This document shows positions 36,541-49,539 of a DNA stretch of 64,000 bases, one piece after another. A program made the position numbers and the translations under genes. The stretch's first letter is position 1. Each line of letters opens with the position of its first letter. Below the pieces are notes generated by a model. The model had not been told where the DNA came from. It saw nothing but the letters and a program-made list of their open reading frames with translations, and searched no databases. This DNA comes from Helicoverpa zea (lineage: Eukaryota > Arthropoda > Insecta > Lepidoptera > Noctuidae): assembly GCF_022581195.2 (NCBI RefSeq), contig NC_061469.1, forward strand, positions 2,480,001 to 2,544,000, in the 5' to 3' direction.

Positions 36541-36899
36541 CTCCACCTCCGCTAACAAATAGCGCCTAAACAACTTAAAAATAGCCACTGTAAAGTGAAT
36601 TATTTATCAGGGCTCTAATGTAACTCTGAATTAAGCACAAATAAAAAGAAACCGTGACTGAAGCGAGCGTCAGTTGTTTTTGCTACTTCTTTGCTTTAAA
36701 TTTTTGTTAGATGAGGAGTCAAAAATTTTTAGGGCAGAACAAAATAGCAATCAAGAAAGAGCAGCGAGCGAATTTTTTTTCTATCTTTGAGGAATTAAGT
36801 TAAGTAATCAGATAAAGCAAAAATATAAGAGGGGTGACAGCCTCGATGTCTCGCGCATGCACTGTCGTAGTTTTGTTTAACTCAAATTAATATAAATAA

Positions 36900-36960
36900 A
36901 ATGAAACAGTAAATGGTAGGTAAACGTAGTGTAGGACGTCCTCAGGCACGGTGGTGTGCG
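36900..36960 (+). pseudogene. Tiny non-LTR ORF2 remnant (GKRSVGRPQARW)
   Basis: GGTAAACGTAGTGTAGGACG and the following bases encode GKRSVGRPQARW, the hallmark C-terminal motif of several LINE reverse transcriptase ORFs. The frame decays on both sides. Confidence 0.5.
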
Positions 36961-37422
36961 TTACCCTGGCCAGATGTTGTCGAAAATGGTCATTTTAATC
37001 TTATAGATAATTAGTTGTGCGGCTTCTGTAATTGTTGCGCACATTTTTAAATTTGTTGCGCGTATAGTTTTTTAATTATTTCACAAAAACTGGAGCTGGA
37101 GTAACGTTACCCCAGCCAGACCTTTTTCTTTCTGATGGGAATATTTAAATAAATATTACCTATAAAATTAGTTGTAAATGTTGTGCCATATTTTGTATTT
37201 GTTCTTTCTTCGGTTGCGAAGTTATTCGAGATTTTGCTGGGGTAACGTTTTCGGTTTTGCTAGATCTTTGAAATGGTTAAGCGGATTCTTATCAAATTTT
37301 GTACATAAAATAAAAAGTTCAATTGAAATGATTATTTTACCGGTCAGTAAAAAATCTTAAAAAATCATGTACTTAGTTTTTATTTACTTTTGTACATGTC
37401 TGTACTAAATTTGTAACACTAT

Positions 37423-37673
37423 CCAAACTAATATTATAAATGCGAAAGTAACTCTGTCCGTCTGTCTTTTCTTCACGCCTAAACTACTGAACCGATTTGT
37501 GTGAAATTTGGTACAGACATAGTTTGAAACTTGAGAAAGGACATAGGATAGTTTTTATTACAAAAAAAAATAAAAATAAAATTATTCCGGACATATAGCG
37601 CCATCTATTGGTCAAATCAAAAATCTGCTGGTAGTCACTTCCACGCGAACGAAGTTGCGGGCAAAAGCTAGTA
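37423..37673 (+). repeat. CTAGT-terminated repeat (Helitron-like)
   Basis: AAACTAATATTATAAATGCG, AACTCTGTCCGTCTGTC, GAACCGATTTGTGTGAAATT and GCGGGCAAAAGCTAGTAC. An internal AT-rich expansion follows GGATAGTTTTTATTAC. Confidence 0.7.
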
Positions 37674-37689
37674 CTACATATTTTAGAAG

Positions 37690-37945
37690 GTACCATAATG
37701 TTCAGTGGCGTGCACTTGGAGAGGCCTATGTCCAGCAGTGGACTGCGAATGATGATGATGAAATGGTAGGTAGTGAACCTAGGCTTCGCAGATAAGAATG
37801 TCACCTTTAGTGACTTGTCCCTTCTGCCCGCGCCATCCTGGTCGTGCAGATATGTGTCGACCAAGATGGCACCCCCCAAGATGTGGTACCCGGGGCGGTC
37901 CGCCCCCCCCCCCCTTACGCCGCTACTGGCGTAGGTGTTTCCTCC
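37690..37945 (+). repeat. SINE-like tail plus hAT-like end fragment
   Basis: GGCCTATGTCCAGCAGTGGA and TGCGAATGATGATGATG form a widespread lepidopteran repeat end. It also occurs inverted at 62,490-62,570 and in weaker form at 4,500-4,545 and 7,175-7,225. A poly-C run (37,905-37,914) and GCGGTCCGCC resemble the GC-rich subterminal part of the 51-kb element. Confidence 0.5.
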
Positions 37946-37962
37946 AGTATCGATTATAAAAG

Positions 37963-38160
37963 ACTAGTGACCCGCTCCGGCTTCGCACGGGATAACAGTA
38001 TTTCCCTACTATTAAATGTATGTTATTTGTCATATAAACCTTCCTCTTAAATCACTCTATCTATTAAAAAAAAACCGCATGAAAATCGGTTGCGTAGTTT
38101 TAAAAATTTAAGCGTACAAAGGAACATAGGGACAGAAAAAGTTTTATACTATGTAGTGAT
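37963..38160 (+). repeat. Lepidopteran CTAGTGACCCGC repeat
   Basis: ACTAGTGACCCGCTCCGGCT, TCATATAAACCTTCCTCTTA, CGCATGAAAATCGGTTGCGT and TTTTATACTATGTAGTGAT are the hallmark blocks, in order. It directly abuts a fragment of a GC-rich hAT-like end at 37.9 kb. Confidence 0.65.
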
Positions 38161-38388
38161 ACTTGCCTGTTCCTATGCCATACTTACGACCGCTGATGCG
38201 CTGATAATTTTCACTTAGCTTTACTTATATATCCCATAGGTAACCTCCTAGACCCAACTGCAACTCGATGCATCCCATAGGTAAGGAAAAGACGCAAAGA
38301 CTAGGGCAACTCAAGAAAGTGCCATGGCGGTAAATAGAACGTGTCTTATTATACCATGAACGCTTATTTGCTGAAGAAATAGAAACCT

Positions 38389-38521
38389 ATCCACCTTCTT
38401 ATCATACAAAACGTGGTTTTAAAAAAAGTACCAGCTTTTGTACCACCTTCAAACCACCGTCCCGAACAAAATCAGTGGACTAAAGCGGGTTCTTAAAACC
38501 ACGTTTTATAAGGTGGAAGGT
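38389..38521. mobile_element. Small palindromic MITE (~130 bp)
   Basis: Inverted arms TCCACCTTCTTAT / ATAAGGTGGA and AAAACGTGGTTTTAA / TTAAAACCACGTTTTA surround a short core with ACCACC/GGTGG-type internal pairing. It is noncoding. Confidence 0.6.
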
Positions 38522-38698
38522 ATATATTTTATACTGAAACGATGTGGTCGACAAGCTATGGTAGTGTACCTAATGACGTCTTCGAAATAGGTGAGAATGA
38601 GTAGTGCTCTCGTCGTGCATTATTTTTACGAGCCTTCATTGCCATGGATGTTTGTTTGGTACAAATCTTGAAGCTATTTACTGCGAACAGTACCTAAC

Positions 38699-38757
38699 CT
38701 CCTAAGACCCAACTGCAACTCGATGCAATTCGTAAATTGAACCTCGTTGCTGTCGGG
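38699..38757 (+). repeat. ~58-bp dispersed repeat, second copy
   Basis: It differs from the 32,960 copy by about two bases over 58 (AATTCG for AATTTG, CTCG for CTTG). Same orientation. Confidence 0.75.
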
Positions 38758-38829
38758 TTTAATTCTAATTAATTTAAATTAATTCAAATGGCCATTATAT
38801 GCATTTGGCTATCGCAGCGTCCGAACATA

Positions 38830-39227
38830 TACAAGGTGTTGATTTGCATTTGTGCCATAGTTCAGGAGGAGGACATACAATACGTAAATAATCGATTGGA
38901 ATTACAGTAGATGGGAAATAACTAATATGCACTGCTTTTTTTGTCATTGTAATGTCGTGGTATTTCCGAAGTAATCTAATTTTATGAATGAAATTTATGG
39001 GTGATCGTTGCGTATGCTTTGTGTTTGCGTTTGTGTGAGGGTGCAGCACGATTTTAACGCCAGTAACATACGCGCCAAGTTTAAATAAGGCTAGATGACA
39101 TTTATGGAATTCAGAAAAAAAATTAAAGAAAAAAAATTACGTACCAATTTTTTTATTGATTTGGGTCGAGAATCATTAGCATAATTATCTCCTTGAATAT
39201 GGCACGGATGCAAATCAACAGCTTGTA
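38830..39227. mobile_element. ~400-bp TIR MITE (TACAAG...GTTGATTTGCAT ends)
   Basis: The left end TACAAGGTGTTGATTTGCAT and the right end's complement TACAAGCTGTTGATTTGCAT differ at one position, and similarity continues through GTGCCATA. The interior has no convincing coding. The minus-strand 84-codon frame across it is chance. Confidence 0.75.
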
Positions 39228-41106
39228 TATTTTAAAATAATTAGGGTGTAAAATAAAATAACTAAATAAAATCTACATAAAGGGTGCTATGAATCACAAC
39301 TCACGGTATTTCATTTTGTACAGATTTAATTCGACAGACTGTTAAATAGGTACTTATTACTGCTTTACATTTATTTATTGGCCGTTGCTACTAATTCGGT
39401 ACTGCTTGTCCGTACAACATGACAAACATGTAAAAAACTGCATCAAGAGTGGGTTATTGAACTTATTGAAATGTTAACTAGTGTCCATTATCCATCGATC
39501 TATCCAATCTTACGTATATACAGAACTTTAGCACTAAATACCGTCATCGCCCCGATATAAAAAATAATTTTAAGTTTCCTAAATTAAAATCCGCAGATTA
39601 TTGGATAATTACAATTTAAAACCATCTCTTCTTCACAAGGTCTTATGATAGCGACCTAGCAGACCGTCTCGTACAGCGCAATGTTTGACACTGCAGTAAA
39701 CTAAAGCTCAGGAAACAATGGCCGGGTCCAGTGTCATAGCTCGCTTCACAGATTCTACTGAGTACTGCTCTAATGTAAGCAACAGACCATGTGCTCAATT
39801 CCTAATAATAACTTATAGGTGCACCAATTAATTAATTCTAAACTGCTATGAATAAATTCACATTTAATCCGCTATTCTAAGCTTCGGATATTACAAGACA
39901 TGTCCAACAAGGAAGGAATACATCGATTCAAGTTTCCACTGGGATCCAACAGCTTATCTTTACAGAAAGAAAAGTTACCTTTTTACTAAAGTATTTTATT
40001 TTACACCTCCCGATGTCTTAAAATAAAAACCTGATTACAAGCTGCTTAGTATAAAACTTTACCAACAATAACGATTATGCAATTTCGAAAAAAAAAAATG
40101 TACAGTGAACATAAAAACAGCCTAAAATTTTAGTCTACAACCTGCGATGTACGAATTTTGAATGCATAAAAAAATATCTCTCCTATAGGGCCTTACCTTA
40201 CATTCTTACATAAATTTTCGTATATCATATCGTCTTTGACAATCTGATGTTGAAAGAATATTGATAAGTCCACTAACATACAAATGAATGGTATCCTATC
40301 TAGCCCTTGAAGGCAACACTTGCTAGAGAGTGGCCGTCGCGAATCACTACATTAAAACTTGGAATTTAGGCAATCGTAAGCCACTCGATAATGTGTAACA
40401 TTTCATGTGTTCAAATGAGCAAACAAAGAGAGCAAGGAAAGGCCGGGTGAGCACAATTTACATTATAAAATCAACTATTTCTTCTACAAAATGCATCGTC
40501 AGTCTTGCCTGAAGGTATTGATAATCAGGAGACATTCTCAAGTCAGTCTTCATTGATTTAGCACGTCACGGTTTACGAAGAGAGGAACACTGCACGCCAT
40601 GGAATGCACACACAATGTCTCGCGCCTGTGTGGGGGATTTGAACAGATGGCAAGTGTTACACATAAGGGGCACCCGTCGCCGACGCGTGCCTGTAGAGGA
40701 CTAATCAATCACACACCACATTCAAGAATTTTATTTATTTCTATTTTTTTGCGCATTTTCTCGATTTTTTATATGTATCATTAATTTAGCATTAAAATAT
40801 GGTAATAACTTCAAGTTTGCGTCCATCTCTTTTTCGGGTTATATACCGTTATAAAACTTTTAATCCACCACGGGAATTTTCATCACACCGATGTCCATCG
40901 ACAAACCTTTGGCGGTTTGCGGAGCGCAACGTAACTTTAACGTTTAGTAGACGTTGTAAGCGAAAAGAGAACAAACAAAACAAAAACAAACGTGAAGTTC
41001 CGGCCGGTCGCACGCGGCCGCCCGCCGCCGCTCCACTCCACCCGAGGGCACAATATTACACTTAAGTATAAATAAATTAATGCATCATCGTCCCACGCAC
41101 GGTTAC
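39228..41106. other. Noncoding, downstream of eIF5A
   Basis: Mixed composition. It includes a GC-richer part at 40,560-40,700 and a CG-rich patch at 40,985-41,055 (CGCACGCGGCCGCCCGCC). This could be an extended eIF5A 3'UTR or independent noncoding transcript material. No protein match. Confidence 0.35.
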
Positions 41107-41112
41107 TTTATT
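41107..41112 (-). promoter_or_regulatory. Candidate poly(A) signal of eIF5A
   Basis: AATAAA on the minus strand lies about 410 nt past the stop. Another AATAAA overlaps the stop codon itself (CAAATAAAC at 41,522-41,527). The distal one fits a typical eIF5A 3'UTR better. Transcript ends are needed to choose. Confidence 0.35.
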
Positions 41113-41159
41113 ACATTTTCATGTCCGTGTGCAATAACCGTCTTCACATGCAAAGCTAG

Positions 41160-41420
41160 GCGGCCAATGACTCGCTGTAATCAAACCTCAGAGGCCGAAG
41201 CCTTGTGGTCCCACAAGTTAGTGACAAGGCGGTAAGGCGACGAGCTTTCAGTACAGCGAGCTCCGCACGATAAGAAACTGACACATTTTACTAGAATGTT
41301 ATCCTTACAACAATGGGACCGCATCACCGATACGGACTGCACGCTGTGCCATATCATCATGAGGTGCCCAATGGTACGGAGTGGACGGCGACGAGCCAGC
41401 ACCACGTCAAACCATAATAT
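41160..41420. other. Possible LINE RNase-H-end relic in eIF5A 3'UTR
   Basis: The plus frame reads LQQWDRITDTDCTLCHIIMR then CPMV, reminiscent of the Cys-His end of retrotransposon RNase H or ORF2 regions. The minus strand is also open. It lies within the predicted eIF5A 3'UTR and is weak evidence. Confidence 0.25.
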
Positions 41421-41522
41421 TTTATGTTAAATTATACATAGTATTATGTTTTACATTTATGTAAGAGCTGTTGATTGTAAAAAAATTATATGTATGTATA
41501 TCCCTATAAATGCTGAGTTGGT

Positions 41523-44500
41523 TTATTTGTCGAGAGCTGTGTTTGCCTTGACTGCGATTACACACTCCTCACCGCAAGACTTCAGCACAGTGCACTGAAA
41601 CAACACAATAAAAATAGTAAGACACAGTTGACAAAAAACAAGAGACAAAAACAGTATCAGGAACTTAATTATTTTCAGTCAGTTTTATGTGGCGATGTCA
41701 TTCAGATAAAAACATGTATTTCCATAGTAATATTGTGACACTACAACTCTCTACCAGCTTTCGAAAAGACAGGTTCTTTTACAAGTTTACATAATAGGTA
41801 TTACACGAATTTCGCCTCGAGACGAATTCCTGCAGATATATTTAACAGGAAAACATTAGTTGGCAGGAAAAACTAACATAATTTATTATAAGAATTACGA
41901 AAATATACGATTAAAACGAGATAAAACCTAACAAAAAAAAAACACGTAACAGTTTAAATATTTACTGTATGCTATCTTTCCTGTAAATATAGAATTGTAA
42001 ATCTTATCAATTGAGGTAGGAAATTCTTATCGATTGTTTACGATAAAGTGAAACTGACATTAGCCCTGACATAAGCGCTTAGTATTCAAAATGTTCTGAA
42101 TAATTGAGCGGGTTGATCGATTTCCGCCGAAGACCTATGTAACGTAAATGTAGTTAGAGGTAATAGCTAGGTCTTGAGAACTCTTGAAGCTAGCAAATTA
42201 TACTGTCAAAGAACGTATATTTTCATAAAATTCCAATGTACTTGAAGCTCAATTTTCTTGCGAAGTTATGAGTACCTAGTACTTAAGACGTTTTGTAATA
42301 ATTATAATTCATATCACGATATCAAAACAATCATAATGGGAATTCTGGAGTAAAATAATATAACATTGTATTTTTAACGTATAGGAACTAAGCTGGCTAG
42401 TCTCCAAGCCACGTTGACTACACGTGCTCAAGTTGAGAGGTTAAAATATCACAATAGAAGTGATATGCCATCAGTTTATGCTACTTCCAGTATTCATAAG
42501 TTATTTTTAAACATATGATATTTGCACCGATGCAATATGATGAATCCACACCAATAGGAAGGAATTTCCTAAGATCAAAAACATGACAACTTCAAACCGG
42601 ATAGGTTGTCTCAATATTCTTCTAATTATGATCCTACTAATAGAAATATTTGTACTCAAAACCCAACTGTCCATATGGCTGGCAATAAATACTAGCCCAG
42701 GTATGGGGCAGAGATATTATGTACGAGTGGATCTAGCACCAACAAGTTATAGGAACATGTCAGAGACTCTATACTCGAAACTATAATAAACAAGAAAGAA
42801 CAATGTCAGACGTCCATAGTATTTTTATTTTATTTATTACTAGCTTCTGCCAGCGACTTCGTCCGCGTTAGATTCGGACTTTGTGCAAAGAGAGGAAGAA
42901 ATAATAATCACCAGCATATCCAATTATCTAAATCACGCATAGATTGACCCAGCCTATTATTACTTAGCTTTAACCACTAAGGCTGCACACGCGACGGAAG
43001 CTTAAAAAATGGAGTAACTTCTCCCGTTTTCCCAACATTTCCCATCACTGCTCTGCTCCTATTGATCGCAGCGTGATGAAAAGTATCCTATGACCTGCCC
43101 AGGAGTGTGAAGAATATTTGTGCCAAGTTTCATTAAAATCCGTCGAGTAGTTTTTGTTTCCATAACGAACATACAGACAGACAGACAGACAAAAATTTTA
43201 CTGATTGCATTTTTGGCATCAGTATCGATCACTAATCACCCCCTGATAGATATTTTGGAAATATGTTTAATGTACAGAATTGACCTCTCTACAGATTTAT
43301 TATAAGTATAGATGTTAAAACGGTTTACACACCAATTACATTAACATAAAAAAAGATAAAGAAAAAAAAAGAACATATTGTTATAAAAAAAAAATACAAA
43401 TAAAACTTAATAATAACTTAGGCTCAATAGTAACTTAGGCTTAATAGTAACTTAGGCTCAATAAAAATATTTCATGTACAGTGAAAATTCTTACAGTTTT
43501 TGTGTAGTTTAATGTTAGAAGCTTTTCTATGTTTTCCACTTTTGCATTGAACTTCTCAAAACCAAATTATTCAAACGAAAACCTGAACTCGATAAACAAA
43601 ATAATTACTTATTAACATGATATTTTTTTTTGGAAAGTTCTAGATAACAATTAACTATTTTATAAGAAGTTAGTATTTTATATGTGAATTGTTGTAGTAA
43701 AGAACTTTGTGTACGTGAGAATTCAGTTTTAAAAGTTGATTGGGTGGGCCGAAACCTGACATTGTTCTTTATCTTATTTATTTCAATTCAAGAGACTGGC
43801 GCATAAACATGGGACTTTCGGACAAAATGGTATTTATCTAACGCTTATTAATATGGTCTAAATTTTAAGCAAATATGCTTTTTCAATGTTGCAGTAGATC
43901 CATTGTAGATTACGTATATTTATTTTGTATAAACACAACAAAGGTGTATATAAGTGCATACTTAATAAAGATTATTCGCTACTTAGTCGTGTTGTGATCT
44001 CACAAGACCGATATACACATATTTATTTTACAATCAGCGTGAGCCACGTGTTGCGTTTGGAGTCAATAACACAGAACCGTTCCTTAGAAGACAAGTGTTT
44101 GGCAGATTTTGGATTATCTCTAGAGAGAAGAAAATCAATGTAGTACCTATCTAAGTAGCCAGCAAGGTGTGTAAATTATCGAATTATTTTAGGTAAACAA
44201 TCACGATTTCTCTTATCTAGTTGACAGAGTGAAACTAAATCCGGTTAAAGATTTACGAAATATAAGTCTTGTACCAATAATTCTGCAAATTGTCGTGCTT
44301 AAGCGTCGTAATCATCGTAGTAAAATGTCAAATAAAATGCGAAACTGCCCATCAAAGGCATGCTTGTAGGCTATCTATGAGGGCACGATTTTAAATGTAT
44401 TACATAGTTACGTAACAAGGTAAATTACGTGGCGCATTAATTGTTTTTAAACGTCCACGTGTTCAGATTGTACTGTCCGAAAATTTTATTATATTCTTTG

Positions 44501-47368
44501 TTACATTACCGAGGGTCATACAAAATTCTACATGCAGGACGGCTTTCCGTTAGCATTGAACCTAATTGGATCAAACTGAAAAAGGAAAGACACAAAGAGT
44601 ACAAAAGGTCAAGTATCAGATATCGAGCCACTTCAGAGGCAAAGAAAAAAGGTTACAAGAAGCTTGGGGACCGAGGAAATTGCGATTTTTCCTAAGCAAC
44701 AGCGCTTGAACTTAATATCAATTCATAGTTAGCTTTCGAGGGTCACTGTGAAACCTCATAATAATTTAAAACGTAAAAAGTTATGAGAAATTTTCGTGAC
44801 AAGATACAATATTTGTAATTCTCACCTGACGCGCCTAAAATACATTGTTACCTACGTGAATGCGCCTAATATTTTTTAAGCTTGAACTATGTACTTAAAT
44901 TTTGCTAGTATGAAGAAACTGAGCTCACTAAAATCGCCACGTCTGTCTTATAATATAATAATTACGAACTTCGATAATCCTATTTCATAAATATTGGATA
45001 TGGCTAGTTTTTCTTGAGAAGTTAGGATAACTCTCATGACTGATTTAGATAGCAGCCGACTTAACTAGGATGAAAGTCACATCGTAATCTGTCAATGTTA
45101 GACCAATTACAACTTCATCAGATGACTAGAAAGTTGATAACCAGATACTCACCAACAGCTCTTTGCCGCTATCGAAGTCGGAACGCAACTGGGTGCCGAG
45201 GTCACCGTCTGGGATCTTCAGGTCCTCACGTAAGTCACCGTTGTCAGCCATGAGGGTCAGGTAGCCGTCGTCAGAGATATCGGTCAGCTGGTAGTCTTCG
45301 CGCTTCACGTGGGGCACGTCCATGTTGTGGGTGGAAGGGCAGATATCTTCGTATCTGGGAGGAGAAATGGGTTTATCGTTAAAAATTGTTCATGTCAACA
45401 TTTTAGAGTTGGATTGTTGGACACAGATTTTTTGACAGTTTTATTATGCATAGTGATCAGAGTTATGTTATAAACCTACAATATAAAGACAAAGAACATC
45501 ATCTTATAATGTGTACTGAAGTGTTTAGCTAAGTATGATCTAAGATTTTTCTAAAGAATCTCTGAATCCTTAGGAAAACAATGATTCAGCTTGACACATG
45601 ACACAATTCATGTAGATACATGTTTCATAACATATTAATTTTGAAGAGATTTACTTTAGTCTGGCTTTATCAGCCAAGACATGGTAACAAAGAAATTCGG
45701 TACGATTTCGCTCACATTGAAACAATTAATCTGTAATGTCATCTATTTATAAGTATTATCAAGTGTAAGGTCAACAGATTTGGTTGTACAAATATGACAC
45801 ATCTACAAGATTGCTAAAGAAATAAAGAAATCAATAGTGACGGACTAAAATAGTCTGCGAGAAAATACGTCCAATGAAACAATAACTTGGATACCGAGCT
45901 AGCATTAGATATTTATAGCATAAAATATCAGGAGGCTTTGTGTAAATAACACAGAAAATTTCTTTTTCTTGTATGTATATTTACAGTGACATTTACTTGT
46001 GTTGTCACAAGAAAATTGAAGGACTTGGGAACTGAAACGGACCGAGTTGCGAAACATTTAAGTTAGTTTACGAAACACCTGATTATAGAGTTTCACAAAC
46101 TTTTATTGGGACTTTCCTCCATCCCATTTTTAGGAAATCTAATTTTACTATTGTGAATGATGTATTTCGGCGAAAACATTTTAAAGCCATTTTAATCCAC
46201 CTACAGAAACTATATTTCAGTTCAATGACGTAATTTCCCCTCTGACGTGTGTATAGGTGACAATATCGTCAAAACTTATTGTTGGCAGCTTTATCACTGT
46301 TTTCTAAACAGTTTAGCCATGCTCTTGGCATTGGCACACGTGGTCTCGAGTGCTCATGTGGCAAGGTAACCACATGTTCTTTTGCCGCGCTTTTGTAGAG
46401 TGGAAACAGATAATATCTTCTGGGCGTAAATGGGGAAAAACAAGTGATTTTCATTTATGTACAAAACTATTTGGTGCTAACAAGAGATAACTTTAGAAGT
46501 CAGCTGAAAAAGTGTGTTGCGAACGAAATTGAATGTTTCTTAGCTATTGGCTAATTCTTATATAGATGACCACTAGATAGGATAACCAACTAATTCCTTG
46601 ATTAGCTTTTACATGCGACTTAATCAAGAAGTACATTTGTGGCCCTGGACGGTGATCCCAGAGCACAGTTGTGAAATGAGACGCATAGTCGGGCCTGGAG
46701 TACACTGTCCGAGTACCCTCAGCACGAACACGGTATGTTACAGAGTTCGCGACTCTATGGGCTCGGTTGGCGGTTTTTACCGGAACTTTACAATGTTAAC
46801 TGATAAGACTTGAATAGTTGTTACTGGTCAAGTGATAAAAACGAGATTAAGACTATTCATATCAAACTTAGAATAAACGTTTTTTAGTTAAAATGTAGTA
46901 TATGCGAACACAGCTAGATGTTCAGTTTTGGGACATATCATACTGTACTCCATGTTAGAAGAAAATTGTATGATCGCCACTTAGGCGCCCCAATGTCTTG
47001 ATAACAATCGAGACTGGTTAATTACATTGATTGCATCAATTAATGCTTAAAATAAGGTGCTGTACAATTTATCGTTAAAATCTCGATGGTTTACAAGTAT
47101 TAAGGTTAATAATATACCAAGAAAAATAAGTTTATATAAAGATTGATAGGTATACTCACTTCTTGCCGTTAAAAATATCGATTCCAACCAAGTGAACTTT
47201 AGCGTGGCCGTGCTTGCCGGTTTTAGAAGTGGACATCTCGACGATTTTGCAGGGGCGACCCTTGAGCATGACGAAACCGTTCTTGCGCAGGGCGGAGCAT
47301 TGCATGGGGAAGGTGGCGGAGGCCCCGGAATCCCCGGTCTCGAAGTGTGTATCCTCGATGTCAGCCAT
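41523..47368 (-). CDS. eIF5A: Translation elongation/initiation factor 5A (complete, 3 coding exons)
   Basis: eIF5A binds the ribosomal E site and relieves stalling, for example on proline runs; it also aids termination. Its activity needs the hypusine modification of one lysine. Coding exons in transcript order: 47,368-47,160, 45,354-45,153 and 41,594-41,523. They total 483 nt, or 160 residues plus TAA, the usual insect length. Exon 1 encodes the SH3-like domain with the hypusine loop TSKTGKHGHAK; Lys52 in TGKHG is the modified residue. Exons 2 and 3 encode the OB-fold: KYEDICPSTHNMDVPHVKR, then after a 3.56-kb intron CTVLKSCGEECVIAVKANT and the end ALDK. Donors are GTGAGT in both introns, and the acceptors are pyrimidine-rich AG. 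The last exon is only 72 nt and easy to miss. The gene is intact. Introns carry dispersed repeats. Confidence 0.98.
42839..43312 (-). repeat. CTAGT-terminated repeat, inverted, longer copy
   Basis: On plus it starts TACTAGCTTCTGCCAGCGAC and ends TTATTATAAGTATAGATG, the inverse of the family. The interior has the CGTCGAGTAGTTTTTG block and a (CAGA)n run at 43,172-43,190. It lies in the 3.5-kb last intron of eIF5A. Confidence 0.6.
46635..46764 (+). repeat. 130-bp repeat copy A (eIF5A intron between coding exons 1 and 2)
   Basis: ATTTGTGGCCCTGGACGGTG ... GACTCTATGGGCTC. It matches copy B (48,016-48,145) over exactly 130 bp with about six or seven substitutions and no gaps. No poly(A), TIR or target duplication is seen. 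A small AGAGT-TCGCG-ACTCT hairpin lies near its right end. Confidence 0.85.
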
Positions 47369-47406
47369 TGTGTGTGTGCCGAGTTTTAGATACGGTCAGG
47401 AGTGAT
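47369..47406 (-). other. eIF5A: 5'UTR part of eIF5A coding exon 1
   Basis: An acceptor reading TTTTACCAG ends just upstream of 47,406 on the minus strand. 38 nt of leader (ATCACTCCTGACC...) then precede the ATG. The leader is therefore spliced, which fits a separate upstream noncoding exon. Confidence 0.6.
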
Positions 47407-48015
47407 CTGGTAAAATGCAAACACGACAGTTGTATTAAATACTTCCACTATAAGTTACGTGTCAATTTTAAAATATAAGTACAGCTAGAAGAATTTCAAA
47501 ACGTGTTTTATCACCATCACCTTTAAAACGTCACAATCAACGCAGAAAACGAACTGTGAACCGATCACTTGCTAAAACAACACTAAAATCAGGATTCAAT
47601 CACTCTTAAACTAACTGTAACCTTTAAATTAATAGAGACACTGAACTTGACAGCTACCTACTCTGTACCATTGACAGTTAGCTAATATAAGAGGCATGCT
47701 AACCATTGGAACCTTGGCATTATATCTCAAACATGAATCATGCTGCTGACGAAAAAATTAGCACACAGGTTGTTGACCTGTAGTCAATGAACTCTCCAAC
47801 ATGTGAAAAGTGAAAACCTTAATACTTTGAAATAAGGCTGCTTTCCTGCCGTGACAGCGATAAATTAGATTGATGGGATAATAAATTCTGTAAACTTTAT
47901 AGTATAGTAAACAGCTGATTATCAGTTTTTCAGCACTTGATACATGGTATGCCTAAAAATATCATCAATATGACCTAATATGTTATTACATTAATTACTA
48001 ATTATAGTTGAAATA

Positions 48016-48145
48016 ATTTGTGGCCCTGGACGGTGATCCCAGAGCACAGTTGTGAAATGAGACGCATAGTCGGGCCTAGAGTACAATGTCTGAGTACCCT
48101 CAGCACGAACACAGTATGTTACCGTGTTCGCGACTCTATGGGCTC
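48016..48145 (+). repeat. 130-bp repeat copy B (eIF5A leader intron)
   Basis: Same family and same orientation as 46,635-46,764. Sequences outside the 130 bp differ completely, so both ends are sharp. Family not identified. Confidence 0.85.
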
Positions 48146-49539
48146 AGGATGTAATTTAAAATATGACTACCAAAAAGTGTAAAAATGTGACAGTAAGCAA
48201 TAAAAGATCAGCCATCTTTCTAAACATTAAAAATAATTGTGGTCATATTGGTGAAAGGCAATCCGTTATGAACTCAATTCTGATTTAGTTTGCTGATAAC
48301 ATGCTCAAAGTATTATTCAAAAATGTATGATGCAGCAATTTTCATAATGACATTAAAACCATAAATCACAAACAAGGAATAGACAATTATTTAAATGTAA
48401 TGAAATCTTCAATTTATAAGGCAAATAAACATATCAAGGAAACCAAAGAGGTTACTTAGCCTCAAATGAAGTCTGTTAATGAATGCCACATTTACATATA
48501 AATATTCATTTTGTAGAATTAATTCCACTGAAGATAATATTCTTGAAATATGTATTTTAAAACATGATATTATGAAAATGTTAATAGGTCACCTCTTTAG
48601 GTTAGAATCAATTTATAGCTGTAATATACAGTTACAATTAATTTATGTACACAATTTGTAAACGAGGCAGCTTTTCAGTATGAAACCTGCAGAAAGATAG
48701 TAAGTACAAAAAGATTCATGAACCTGACTGACTTAACGATGTGGACATTTAAGGTGATTTGTATTCAGAATGAAAGTAGTCCATTTGTGTGCTAAAATAT
48801 TTCGATCAGAACATGAAACGTGGAACATCAATGATTCAAGTATATTCGATGTCATTTCATGTGTCATGAGCATAGAAGGGTTAGGTTATTGGAGGGTTAA
48901 TGTGTGAATAAAGAAATTCTAAACCATAACAAGAAAATAATAAATTACTGTAGATTGTGTTGCCAACTGGGTCAATAATGTCTGTAAAATTGAGGTGTTT
49001 ATCATAATCACTTGAGAAACAAAGGTTGAGATATCTGCCACACCACACTATCACTGTGTGAAACATAGTCTGTTGTCTGCAATCCACTTATCTTCTTTTG
49101 TGTGACAATTGGCAGTTTTTCATGTCAGGATATTTTATAGACCACAGATGAACAGTTTATCATGCTGAATGTCTGAAAATCACACTCAAACTACTTGCCA
49201 AAGGCAAAAATATCTGAAATCATCTAATACACTACAAAATAAATGACTTACGCTATTTTGAGGGGATTTTAAAACGGCAATTCTAGCTCAAAATCTGTCA
49301 AGTCATACATAGGCACACAGCTATAAATATAACCTATACACAACACACTTTACTATAGGGTGAAAGGAGTCTAGACTGTTATAGGTATGTTTTTGAAAAT
49401 TTTGACACGACCTAACCCCACCTACAGCGGTGCGAAGAAAAACCTTTATGGGAGGATGTACTTGACATCCACCATAAGGTGACGAATATATCGATAACAT
49501 TAGGATATGGTGTAAAAACAAAAGGTATTGAATGAAATC

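Noticed and set aside
38795..39049. 84-codon minus-strand frame
   Set aside because: Falls inside and across one end of the 38.8-39.2-kb MITE.
43172..43190. (CAGA)n run as a regulatory element or CRISPR-like repeat
   Set aside because: Simple microsatellite within a dispersed repeat. No spaced direct repeats anywhere in the window qualify as CRISPR.
47192..47405. Two plus-strand frames over eIF5A exon 1
   Set aside because: Antisense shadows of the conserved eIF5A coding exon.
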